14,326 nucleotides of DNA from Candidatus Aenigmatarchaeota archaeon (GCA_016202745.1 JACQOB010000002.1:1-14326), one strand, 5' to 3'. Positions 4,485 to 11,422 are shown, numbered from the stretch's first letter. Notes: a model not told the origin generated them from the letters alone. A program made the numbers and translations.

Positions 4485-7060
4485 GCGCCCTCACCCCTCC
4501 CATTCCTGAAATCATCACCAGAGCCGCCTGTGCTTATGCTCCTTATGCTTCTTATGAATCTTACGCACTCCTCAGTGTTCTCCGGGATGGTGCAATACTC
4601 TTTGCATTCGGCGAGGGTGCCGCAGCCGCCAGGGCCCCTGAAATCATCAGGGAGGCTGCCCCTTCTCATCAGGTCAACCATTGACCCCGAGCAGTACTGC
4701 AGGAATTCGCTCTCTTCCCTGTTCTTTGCGCCCAGTGTATAATCAGGTATCCTGCATGTCATGCCGTATGTCGCATCGCCCCTCTCGAGCACGGCCGTAA
4801 TGACGCAGTTGTCGCCGTCCAGTCCCTTGATTGTCACAAGGGGGTTGATTTCCCCCTTTGAGGTGAATGTCACGCCTTCCCTGCAAATCCTGAAGGCCCT
4901 TTCGAAGCAGCCCTCATTCCCGCATTCCACAGGCTCGTCCTTCACGATCTCATTGGCGTCATCCGATTTGCCAAGCATGTAGTAGAGTATGTCCTTGAGG
5001 ACCACGTGTTTTATGTACTGTATGTCATGTTTTATCTCGTTTATGTCGTCCTTCGTGAGCGTCTCAAGCCTGCTTCTCAGCTTCTCCTTTATCTCGTCCA
5101 CCTTTCCCCCGGCAGACTTGAACATGTCGGCTATCTTCCTGTACCTCTCCTCCTCGCCGGAGCCAAGGGAGGCGTAATAATCAGCTATCGCGTCTGTCTT
5201 TCTCGCAAGCCCGTCAATCTCCTTCTTCAACTCCTCCATCTTAAGCGCCACCTGCAGCAGCTTTGTAGCGTCCGGCACGCGCTCCACAGGCTCCACGTAA
5301 ACATCATCATCGTTGCCAGGCAGGACGCACCTTGCGAACACCACGTTGCCCGCATCATTCTTCTTGATAACCATCTCGCCGCCCTGCTTCTCGCATTTTT
5401 CATAGGCCTCTCTCGGTATTTCGCCCACGAATTCCGTCTCTGCGCACCTCAGGAAGCGGCAGCCGTTCTTGTCTATCCCGTCAGCCACCTTAAGGCCGCG
5501 GTTTGTGCACTCCGCCACCGTCCTGTCCTTCTCCTCCGCTGTCAGCGTCCTGCACACAGGCTCCCTGTCCTCAATGCAAACGCCAATCTTGCAGCCGTCC
5601 TCCTCGATCACCACGGCGTTGAGGCCCGCGCCGGTGCACTTCCTGATGCCCTGCTCCACCTGGTCAGGCGTTGGGCATATCCTGCCGTGGCCGAATATCG
5701 AAACAATTGGCACCTCTGTCCCGTCCTCGAACTGGCATACCGGCACCCGGCAGTCGTTGCGGTCCTCCTTTATTGAGGGCTCGCCGCCGCCGGCCTTGCA
5801 CCTTGTGAAGAACGTCTCCGGCACTGTCGGGCATATCACATCGGAAGCTTCGCACACGACATTAACAGAACCCTGCTCGTCCTTGATCTCGCGGCACTTG
5901 GACACTGTCGATTCGCATTCGCCTTTCCTTCCTATCTTTGCGCCCGCCGCATGGGCAAAGCACTCATTGGAATATGTCTTGCCGTCAATACCACATACAG
6001 GTGCATAATATTCAGGGCAGGCAAAGCCAGACCCCTCGCAGTTGACTGCCTTCTTCACAACATGGGCTTCGCTGTCAGAGCATTCTGTGACCTGGCACCC
6101 TTCCTCGTTCCTGAACTCCCGGCATGTGATTGTGGTGCTCCCTGAGCAGTCCACTGACCTTGTTGAGGTGCCTTCACCCGAGCATTCCTTCACAATGCAG
6201 CCGTCCTCGTTCTTGTATTCCCTGCATGTTATCGTGCCTCCGCCTTCCCTGCAATCGCGGGGGCATGTGTCCGGGTTCTCGCCTTTGTATACATTGCAGA
6301 CATTGTCTCCGCAGAAATATGTCGGGCAGTCAACTGATCTTGAAATGCTGTTTCCTGAATAATCATAGCATTCCTTCACAATGCAGCCGTCCTCGTTCTT
6401 GTATTCCCTGCATGTAATTATCTGCGTGGCAGGGCATGTTATACCTTTTGTTGTCTGGCCGGCCTCATCAGTGCATTCTCTTACAGTGCAACCTTGGTCA
6501 TTCTTGTATTCCTTGCAAACAATGCCCCCTGATCCGCCATCTTCTCCTTCATCTGTCAGCCCGTCGCAATCGTTATCCTCCCCGTCGCCGGCTATCTCAT
6601 CTGTTGGGCCAACGGCTCCCCTGCATTCACTCCAAGCGCCGTTCTCACATGTCGTTGTACCAAATTCACATACACCCCTATCTGTAGTGCCGCATCTCTT
6701 TGTCTCACCTATTGTGCATGTTTGAATATTGGTTTTTTTCTGTAGGCTGATTCTTTCAGAAACATGAATGGCTGCTTCTACCATAACCCCTGAGATGCTG
6801 CCAGTTTCATAATCAGGCGCAGTTGCTTCAAATATATACTCGCCAGCTGCCAGGGCAAATATGGCAGACCCCGAAGATGTGTCCGAGACGCCCAGAAGAT
6901 TCCTGTTCTGGTCAAACGCCTGTACATAAGCGTTAGTTAATGCCTGGCCTGTGGACTGATCCATTACGGTTATATCAACCGATGTGGTGGCAATTTGTGC
7001 TAGACCTGCAGAAACTGCAAGTATGAATGTAATAGTTATGGCAGCAAGAAAACTTTTCAT
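4481..7060 (-). CDS. Large cysteine-rich secreted surface protein with MopE-like, Kazal-like and repeat domains
   Basis: An 859-residue exported protein. A signal peptide (1-21, cut near AGLA) is followed by a beta-sandwich of carboxypeptidase-regulatory/PEGA type (about 25-108), then a MopE-like metal-binding segment (115-173; Cys-rich, ending GDGEDNDCDGLTDEG). Next comes a repeat C-[KR]-E-[YF]-[KR]-N-x2-GC-x-V-x-EC at 182-196, 217-231, 279-293 and 313-327, with a decayed copy at 389-403. A CGDNVC...GENPDTCPRDC unit sits at 250-270. A Kazal-like domain (348-382) has PVCGIDGKTYSNEC but only four of the usual six Cys. A second repeat family with three Cys per unit fills about 409-578. A helical, probably coiled-coil stretch (about 597-695) follows, then two C-terminal Cys-rich modules (713-790, and GPGGC with Cys813/819/823/832). 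The TATA box at 7083-7094 is 28 bases upstream. The likely role is cell-surface adhesion or protease resistance, stabilised by many disulfides. Confidence 0.85.
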   Translation of the reverse strand: MKSFLAAITITFILAVSAGLAQIATTSVDITVMDQSTGQALTNAYVQAFDQNRNLLGVSDTSSGSAIFALAAGEYIFEATAPDYETGSISGVMVEAAIHVSERISLQKKTNIQTCTIGETKRCGTTDRGVCEFGTTTCENGAWSECRGAVGPTDEIAGDGEDNDCDGLTDEGEDGGSGGIVCKEYKNDQGCTVRECTDEAGQTTKGITCPATQIITCREYKNEDGCIVKECYDYSGNSISRSVDCPTYFCGDNVCNVYKGENPDTCPRDCREGGGTITCREYKNEDGCIVKECSGEGTSTRSVDCSGSTTITCREFRNEEGCQVTECSDSEAHVVKKAVNCEGSGFACPEYYAPVCGIDGKTYSNECFAHAAGAKIGRKGECESTVSKCREIKDEQGSVNVVCEASDVICPTVPETFFTRCKAGGGEPSIKEDRNDCRVPVCQFEDGTEVPIVSIFGHGRICPTPDQVEQGIRKCTGAGLNAVVIEEDGCKIGVCIEDREPVCRTLTAEEKDRTVAECTNRGLKVADGIDKNGCRFLRCAETEFVGEIPREAYEKCEKQGGEMVIKKNDAGNVVFARCVLPGNDDDVYVEPVERVPDATKLLQVALKMEELKKEIDGLARKTDAIADYYASLGSGEEERYRKIADMFKSAGGKVDEIKEKLRSRLETLTKDDINEIKHDIQYIKHVVLKDILYYMLGKSDDANEIVKDEPVECGNEGCFERAFRICREGVTFTSKGEINPLVTIKGLDGDNCVITAVLERGDATYGMTCRIPDYTLGAKNREESEFLQYCSGSMVDLMRRGSLPDDFRGPGGCGTLAECKEYCTIPENTEECVRFIRSIRSISTGGSGDDFRNGRGEGA
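6181..6229. repeat. 49-base exact direct repeat, copy 1 (surface protein gene)
   Basis: Identical over 49 bases to 6367-6415. It encodes the unit CREYKNEDGCIVKEC at residues 279-293. The offset of 186 bases is exactly 62 codons, so unequal recombination would add or remove 62 residues in frame. Confidence 0.9.
6367..6415. repeat. 49-base exact direct repeat, copy 2 (surface protein gene)
   Basis: Identical to 6181-6229; it encodes residues 217-231. Diverged versions of the same unit lie at about 6078-6128 and 6474-6520. Identity at the third codon positions points to recent duplication or gene conversion. Confidence 0.9.
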
Positions 7061-7082
7061 GTATTATTATTATTGCACTGAA

Positions 7083-7094
7083 GGTATAAAAACC
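7083..7094 (-). promoter_or_regulatory. TATA box of the surface-protein unit
   Basis: The minus strand reads GGTTTTTATACC, about 28 bases before the ATG at 7060. The box is framed by a 5-base inverted repeat (AAGGT and ACCTT), a possible operator at the promoter. Confidence 0.6.
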
Positions 7095-7111
7095 TTTTAA
7101 GTCTGTCTGGA

Positions 7112-7132
7112 GGGCAAATGCCCATTTATTAA
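7112..7132 (+). promoter_or_regulatory. Promoter of the primase-GINS operon with adjacent inverted repeat
   Basis: TTTATTAA at 7125-7132 is centred about 25 bases before the primase ATG at 7153, giving a leaderless mRNA. Directly upstream is a small inverted repeat, GGGCAAATGCCC (7112-7123), where a B-recognition element or regulator site would lie. Confidence 0.5.
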
Positions 7133-7152
7133 TTGCATAGAATACATTTCTT

Positions 7153-8469
7153 ATGGACTTCCAGGGCGTTTACCAGTATTACTCAAGGGAGGATGTGCAG
7201 GAGGCCATCCTCGGGCTTGCAAGGGGCAGGGAAGTTGCAGGCGTCTTCAAGACAGGCAGTTTTGGCACACGGCCAAACGCCATGCATTACGGGAATGACA
7301 TCCTCTCGCTTGTAAAGGCGGGTGTCATTGAATTCCACGCTTCCATAGAAAGATGGTCGAACCCCATGGGGATAAAAACGGACAATTATGAATCCCTCAG
7401 GACAGGCTGGGACATAATCCTTGACCTGGACTGCGAATCAATCGAGCACGGGAAGGTTGCCGCTGAGGTCATCCTGGATGCGCTCGGCCAGCACGGGATC
7501 GCGTCCCCCTCGGTGAAATTCACCGGCGGGACAGGATTCCACATAGGGATCCCCTGGGAGTCAATACCGAAGACCATAGACTACAAGCCCTCGCAAAGGC
7601 TTTTCCCTGATGTCGCAAGGAGTGTGGGCCTGTACCTCAGGGAATACTGCAGGGAAGCGCTTGAGAAGGAGCTCCTGAAGCGGTTCAAAGCGGTGGATCT
7701 CGCCAGGGATGTGAAGATGCCCCTGGAAAAGATAACCACTGAGACGGGCATTGACCCTTTTAAGATTGTCGATATTGACCCGGTGCTCATTTCCCCCAGG
7801 CACCTCTTCAGGATGGCCTATTCGCTTAACAGGAACAGCGGCCTTGTGTCGCTGCCGATTGACCCGAAATCCGTGGGCGGCTTCAGGAAGGAAAGGGCTG
7901 AATCCGATGGGATTAAGGTCGACCTGAAATTCCTGGAAAGGGGCGCTCCCGATGAGGCCGAGGTGCTGATTGCCGAATCCCTTGACTGGACGAGGAAGGT
8001 TAAGGAGGCCGAGAAAAGGAAGCAGTCCTGGGAGGCGATGGACAGGGAAATAGTGAAGCCCGTCCCGGAAGCGCACTTCCCGCCCTGCATCCAGCGGATA
8101 TCGCAGGGCCTGGCGGACGGCAGGAAGAGGTCAATCTTCATCATCATCAATTTCCTCTCATCGCTCAAGTGGGGGTGGGACGAAATCGAGAAATACATCA
8201 TAGAGTGGAACCTGAAGAACTCCCCGCCCCTCCCCGAGAGCTACATAATGGGCCAGCTGCGCTCCGGCAGGGCCAGGCAGAAGCCCATGCTGCCCCCCAA
8301 CTGCCTCAACCAGGGCTATTACCAGTCGGTCGGGGTGTGCATGCCTGATGCGCTCTGCAGGGGCGGGGGAGAGTCCATTGCAATAAAGAACCCTGTCAAT
8401 TACTCGCGGAAGAAATTCTTCGGCGAAGCGAGGCCCAGGGGGAATATAAAGAGAAGAGCGAAGGGATGA
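7153..8469 (+). CDS. priS: Single-chain DNA primase: PriS catalytic core fused to PriL iron-sulfur domain
   Basis: This enzyme makes the RNA primers that start DNA strands at the replication fork. The N-terminal part is the archaeo-eukaryotic primase core. It has the metal-binding DLD (Asp91, Asp93), SVKFTGGTGFHIG (SGG-x-GFH type, His130), a third acidic site in VDIDP (Asp207/209), and HLFRMAYSLNRNSGLVSLPI (217-236). I see no zinc knuckle. The C-terminal part from about 305 matches the PriL 4Fe-4S domain: FPPC (Cys312), the helix IINFLSSLKWGWDEIEKYI, then LPPNC (Cys384), GVC (Cys396), ALC (Cys402) and KNPVNY. All four cluster cysteines are present, while the PriL N-terminal domain is missing. 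As I recall, the same arrangement is known from Nanoarchaeum equitans. The GINS gene overlaps its stop by ATGA, so the two are co-translated replication proteins. Confidence 0.9.
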   Translation: MDFQGVYQYYSREDVQEAILGLARGREVAGVFKTGSFGTRPNAMHYGNDILSLVKAGVIEFHASIERWSNPMGIKTDNYESLRTGWDIILDLDCESIEHGKVAAEVILDALGQHGIASPSVKFTGGTGFHIGIPWESIPKTIDYKPSQRLFPDVARSVGLYLREYCREALEKELLKRFKAVDLARDVKMPLEKITTETGIDPFKIVDIDPVLISPRHLFRMAYSLNRNSGLVSLPIDPKSVGGFRKERAESDGIKVDLKFLERGAPDEAEVLIAESLDWTRKVKEAEKRKQSWEAMDREIVKPVPEAHFPPCIQRISQGLADGRKRSIFIIINFLSSLKWGWDEIEKYIIEWNLKNSPPLPESYIMGQLRSGRARQKPMLPPNCLNQGYYQSVGVCMPDALCRGGGESIAIKNPVNYSRKKFFGEARPRGNIKRRAKG

Positions 8470-9020
8470 TTATGCTGACGTTTGAATCGATAAGGAAGAT
8501 TGTCAATGAGGAAAAGGACAAGCAGACGCTGGGAAAGCTGCCCGAGAACTTCTTCGAGGATGCCAGGGCCTACCTGAGGAACAAGCAGCGGCTTGCAAAG
8601 GGCAAGGAGGACCTGTGGGAGGTGGATTCCGCCAAGAGGCTTCTCCAGGACCTGCTTGAGATGCGCGAGAAGAAGCTGGTGCTGGCCGCCGTTTTCTTCG
8701 CGAGATCCGAAAGCAAGTCCGGCGATAACATCGCCGGCAGGCAAGCTGAGCCGGAAAATACGGCCGCGGACGAGGACAGGCTTTTCAGGTCGCTGGCGGA
8801 CCTTATCGGCAAATTCCAGAAGGAAAGGGAGGGCATTTTCAGGGAGGAGGCTGAAGCAAGGAAATCGCTGGTGGCCCTGCTGGGCGACCTTCCCGAGTTC
8901 GTCGGGACAGACCTGAAGGCATACGGGCCCTACAGGGCCGGCGACATCGCCACCATGCCCGAGGACGTCGCAAAGATGCTGGCCGGGACGAAGGCCGCGA
9001 AGATCATTGAGGTGAAGTAG
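8466..9020 (+). CDS. GINS complex subunit (Gins51-type)
   Basis: GINS links the MCM helicase to polymerase and primase at the replication fork. This 184-residue protein has the helical A domain first (about 3-135, charged helices such as DSAKRLLQDLLEMREKKLVLAAVFFAR, separated by an acidic linker near 82-104). The small beta-rich B domain is at the C-terminus (about 144-184, with AYGPYRAGDIATMPEDVAKML). That order, A then B, identifies the Gins51/Psf1-Sld5 type. Archaea with only this subunit build a homotetramer, and no Gins23 gene is nearby. The ATG at 8466 overlaps the primase stop (ATGA). A second ATG at 8472 is possible. The next gene converges with only 2 bases between stop codons. Confidence 0.85.
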   Translation: MIMLTFESIRKIVNEEKDKQTLGKLPENFFEDARAYLRNKQRLAKGKEDLWEVDSAKRLLQDLLEMREKKLVLAAVFFARSESKSGDNIAGRQAEPENTAADEDRLFRSLADLIGKFQKEREGIFREEAEARKSLVALLGDLPEFVGTDLKAYGPYRAGDIATMPEDVAKMLAGTKAAKIIEVK

Positions 9021-9022
9021 GA

Positions 9023-9565
9023 TCAGTAAAATAGGTTATACAATATTATGCTTATTCCCAGGATTACCAGCAAGACTGGCAGGATATAGAAAAACGTTTT
9101 TACCCTTTTGGTTGAGCTGATAGGCATGCGCTTTTTATCCAATTCGTTGCCGTATTTTTCTGCCAATTCATAATAAGGGTGGCCTGTAATCAGGGAAGAA
9201 TTCTTGTAATTCGCTGTGAGAAGTATAGCCCCTACTGCAATTGCAAATACACCCCCGTATACTCCTGAAAGCGCGTTTGTGTAATATAAATAAAATCCGA
9301 TGACAAGAAGCGGTATTGAAAAATACCAGTGTTTTATATCCCATTTCCACCCCAGTTTATACGCTTCAACTGTAATGTCTCCAACTGTTTTATCTTTTGT
9401 CGCTTTTCTGGATAGCTCGTAATATATGAATAAACCGGCAGGCAGTATTATAATATAGTATACTAACACCTCAGGCAACGACAACCCGACAGTTAAATGC
9501 ATGAAATACACCAGTGCTGTCATTACAATGAAATAAGCAGCCGAGATGCCAAAGGCGTTATTCAT
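9023..9565 (-). CDS. Multi-pass membrane protein of unknown function
   Basis: A 180-residue protein with about five membrane helices (roughly 8-27, 31-49, 80-96, 101-118 and 155-178) and a polar loop (about 118-150) with charged residues (YYELAEKYGNELDKKRMP). I do not recognise a family. The gene is clearly richer in A+T than its neighbours and uses TTT, ATA and TAT freely, which partly reflects its hydrophobic content but may also mean later acquisition. Its ATG lies about 25 bases from the TATA-like CTTTTATTGA at 9586-9595. It is divergent from the Nudix-like gene (56 bases between starts) and convergent with GINS. Confidence 0.65.
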   Translation of the reverse strand: MNNAFGISAAYFIVMTALVYFMHLTVGLSLPEVLVYYIIILPAGLFIYYELSRKATKDKTVGDITVEAYKLGWKWDIKHWYFSIPLLVIGFYLYYTNALSGVYGGVFAIAVGAILLTANYKNSSLITGHPYYELAEKYGNELDKKRMPISSTKRVKTFFYILPVLLVILGISIILYNLFY

Positions 9566-9585
9566 GAATATGCTTATGGTTTATT

Positions 9586-9595
9586 CAATAAAAGG
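9586..9595 (-). promoter_or_regulatory. TATA-like element of the multi-pass membrane protein gene
   Basis: The minus strand reads CCCTTTTATTG, about 25 bases before the ATG at 9565. On the plus strand the nearby CGTAATATAAGG (9597-9608) resembles a TATA box but is too close to the Nudix-like start (9622) for the usual spacing. Confidence 0.4.
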
Positions 9596-9609
9596 GCGTA
9601 ATATAAGGC

Positions 9610-9615
9610 AGGTGA
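9610..9615 (+). promoter_or_regulatory. Ribosome binding site of the Nudix-like gene
   Basis: AGGTGA ends 6 bases before the ATG at 9622. This is the core of the archaeal Shine-Dalgarno sequence and supports that start. The mRNA therefore has a leader, unlike most genes here. Confidence 0.55.
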
Positions 9616-9621
9616 AGTGAT

Positions 9622-10083
9622 ATGCAACCACTGAAATATGCCGTTTCCATAATCCTGTATAATGACAAAAAGCAATTTCTAGTTGTGAAGAGGCCTGAGG
9701 AAGAGAGGGATCTGGGCGGCATATGGGGCTTCCCTGCGGTTTCTTTTGACCCCTCCATGGAATCCTTCGATGGGGCTGTTGCAAGGGTGGGGAGAGAGAA
9801 ATTGAATTGTGAGGTGGAGCCTGTCGGGAGGCTGCCCATAACAATTATACAGGAAAGGGACGGGTACGACCTTTTGCTTATTGACTATAAATGCAGGGTG
9901 GTGAAGGGTGAGCCCGATGTCCGCAAGGCCAGGACTTCCGCGACAAAGTACGCTGACCAGAAATGGACTTCTGATCCGGGGATCCTAATGGAAGGCGCGG
10001 AGAAGGGCTCCTGCTGCATCCAGCTCTTTTTGCATGACATTGGTTTGTGGCCAAGGGAGAAGTTCAGGACAAGCCTGAAATGA
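9622..10083 (+). CDS. Nudix-fold protein with a degenerate catalytic box
   Basis: Nudix enzymes cleave nucleoside diphosphates linked to another group. The 153-residue protein has the fold's opening strands (YAVSIILYNDKKQFLVVKRP, residues 6-25) and GGIWGFPAVSF (32-42). The Nudix box GX5EX7REUXEEXGU is poorly kept. Glu47 aligns with the first Glu, but the first Gly of the box is Ala39, and the R-E-x-x-E-E core reads RVGREK (55-60), so two of the three metal-binding Glu of the core are Val56 and Lys60. The protein may have lost hydrolase activity or bind rather than cut its ligand. The C-terminal part (about 100-153, with two adjacent Cys at GSCCIQL) is not typical. A good Shine-Dalgarno site supports the start. 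It is not in an operon with L44e, which has its own TATA box. Confidence 0.6.
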   Translation: MQPLKYAVSIILYNDKKQFLVVKRPEEERDLGGIWGFPAVSFDPSMESFDGAVARVGREKLNCEVEPVGRLPITIIQERDGYDLLLIDYKCRVVKGEPDVRKARTSATKYADQKWTSDPGILMEGAEKGSCCIQLFLHDIGLWPREKFRTSLK

Positions 10084-10093
10084 CATATTTAAG
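10084..10093 (+). promoter_or_regulatory. TATA box of the L44e-S27e operon
   Basis: CATATTTAAG begins directly after the stop codon of the Nudix-like gene and is about 26 bases from the expected transcription start near 10115, leaving a short leader with a GAGTGATC ribosome binding site. Confidence 0.55.
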
Positions 10094-10121
10094 TATTAGC
10101 TTAGAATAGATGAGTGATCCC

Positions 10122-10412
10122 ATGAAATACCCCAAAAAGATCAGGACATACTGCCCGAAGTGCAGGAAGCACACCCAGCATACTGTCAAGGTTGTCAAGA
10201 AGCGCGGCAGGGGCACGGCCCACCCGATGTCCAAGAGCGCGCGGCAGAAGGACAGGATGAAGCGCGGCTACGGCGGGCACGGGAAGTTCTCCAAGCCGGC
10301 GGTGAGCAAGAAACCGACGCAAAAAGTGGACATGAGGCTGCAGTGCGATGTGTGCAAGAAGATGCACACAAGGGGCACAGGGTTCAGGGTCAAGAAATTT
10401 GAGCTAGTGTGA
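10122..10412 (+). CDS. rpl44e: Large-subunit ribosomal protein L44e
   Basis: L44e (eL42) is an archaeal and eukaryotic protein of the 50S subunit that lies near the tRNA exit site. This 96-residue copy has the standard opening MKYPKKIRTYCPKCRKHT and two zinc-binding Cys pairs (Cys11/14 and Cys75/78), with a basic Gly-rich middle (KRGYGGHGKFSKP) and the closing GTGFRVKKFELV. An in-frame ATG at 10110 would add four residues. The start at 10122 is chosen because the family begins with MK-x-PK and GAGTGATC lies just before it. S27e begins 10 bases after the stop on the same strand, the usual archaeal order. Confidence 0.96.
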   Translation: MKYPKKIRTYCPKCRKHTQHTVKVVKKRGRGTAHPMSKSARQKDRMKRGYGGHGKFSKPAVSKKPTQKVDMRLQCDVCKKMHTRGTGFRVKKFELV

Positions 10413-10422
10413 TGGTGATTCA

Positions 10423-10590
10423 ATGGTCAGCCAGTTTGTGAAAGTCAAATGCGAGAAGTGCAAGAACGAACAGGTCATCTTCGAGAAGGCTGCCTCGCAG
10501 GTGCACTGCCTTGTATGCAATGAGGTGCTCGCTATTCCGACGGGCGGCAAGTCGGACATAAAGGCGAAGATACTTGGCGGGGTGAAATAG
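10423..10590 (+). CDS. rps27e: Small-subunit ribosomal protein S27e
   Basis: A 55-residue zinc-ribbon protein of the 30S subunit. It reads MVSQFVKVKCEKCKNEQVIF, then VHCLVC and PTGGKSDIKAKIL, which is the full S27e pattern. The four zinc ligands are Cys10, Cys13, Cys29 and Cys32. GGTGATT just before the ATG is a strong ribosome binding site. It follows L44e by 10 bases and is clearly in one operon with it. The stop lies 4 bases from the end of a convergent membrane-protein gene. Confidence 0.95.
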   Translation: MVSQFVKVKCEKCKNEQVIFEKAASQVHCLVCNEVLAIPTGGKSDIKAKILGGVK

Positions 10591-10594
10591 ATTT

Positions 10595-11422
10595 CTAGTC
10601 AGCCAGCATGTGCTCCTTGTGCAGTAAAAGGCTTCTCACAAACCAGTACATCGAGTAGAGCTCAAAGGAGAATGGGAAGTAGCCGAGGTAGCCGAGGACT
10701 GGCATCTCGAATATCTTGAAGAACCCGATAAAAGGCAGGTTGTAAGTCCATTTTGGTATTGCCCAGTAATTCCAGAACTCCCAGAGGAACCCAAGGATTA
10801 TCCCGGCAAGGAGGAGTGACAGTGGTATCGCGAGCTTCCGATCCTTTAGGTGCCCTATGACGCTGGGCTGCTTGTGCATATAGTTGATGGGGTCAAGTAT
10901 TAGGAAGAAGCTGAGCCAGATGAGCGGGAACGCAAACGCCGGGATGAATATTGGCGCTAGGAAAAACACAATGCCGAGCCCAATCATTGAATGGAGCATC
11001 CTTTTAGTGATGTTATGCCTCTTGCGCAGCTCCATGCCGTCAAACAGGTGCACTGTGCGTATAAGCTCAACCGTCTCGAACAGGGCCGGAAGGACACTGG
11101 CGAAGGATGCGGAGCCAAAGATGTTCCTGAGGTTGCCAAGGTTCTCGGTGCCAAGATAACTCCAGTTCTGCAGCGGTATGTTGACGAACTCGAAGATCCA
11201 CCAGAAGAGCATGGAGATCAGCAGCATGCCAATGAACTGCGGGAACCTGTTGCTTATTAGCGAGTCCTTCCTCAGCTTGTAGACCAGCGCGTCAATCGTG
11301 AGTATGTAGCCCAGCCAGACAATGGGGAAATACCAGCTGGCGAACGGCTGCACCTTCAGGAAGAAGTTTGCCTCGACCAGAATGATTAGTACAATGCCAA
11401 GGATGCCGTATTTCCTGAACAT
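10595..11422 (-). CDS. Membrane protein made of two repeated halves
   Basis: A 275-residue protein with about eight membrane helices and unusually many Trp and Phe. It contains a tandem duplication. FPIVWLGYILTIDALVY (32-48) matches FPLIWLSFFLILDPINY (165-181). WIFEFVN followed by QNWSY (75-89) matches WEFWN followed by PKWTY (214-227). A Phe-Glu in a later helix (115-116) matches one at 253-254. The conserved Asp, Glu, Asn and Trp in equivalent places suggest a shared pocket in the membrane. I recall similar uncharacterised membrane proteins with a WEFWN...KWxY pattern in bacteria and archaea but cannot name a function. The frame is open up to 11821, but the ATG at 11422 is taken because the upstream part runs antisense to aIF2-alpha and reads as low-complexity sequence. 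A TATA-like AAATTTTACT lies about 30 bases before it. Confidence 0.75.
   Translation of the reverse strand: MFRKYGILGIVLIILVEANFFLKVQPFASWYFPIVWLGYILTIDALVYKLRKDSLISNRFPQFIGMLLISMLFWWIFEFVNIPLQNWSYLGTENLGNLRNIFGSASFASVLPALFETVELIRTVHLFDGMELRKRHNITKRMLHSMIGLGIVFFLAPIFIPAFAFPLIWLSFFLILDPINYMHKQPSVIGHLKDRKLAIPLSLLLAGIILGFLWEFWNYWAIPKWTYNLPFIGFFKIFEMPVLGYLGYFPFSFELYSMYWFVRSLLLHKEHMLAD

Noticed and set aside
5006..5776. 256-codon open frame on the plus strand opposite the surface-protein gene
   Set aside because: The minus-strand protein has clear domains and a signal peptide. The plus frame is His/Leu/Ala-rich with no recognisable motif and no promoter, as expected for a shadow of GC-rich coding sequence.
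6181..6415. Possible CRISPR array from the spaced 49-base repeats
   Set aside because: There are only two exact copies, 186 bases apart, the segment between them is coding, and the repeat encodes a protein module.
7561..8076. 171-codon minus-strand frame opposite the primase
   Set aside because: The primase has a full set of conserved motifs; the minus frame has none.
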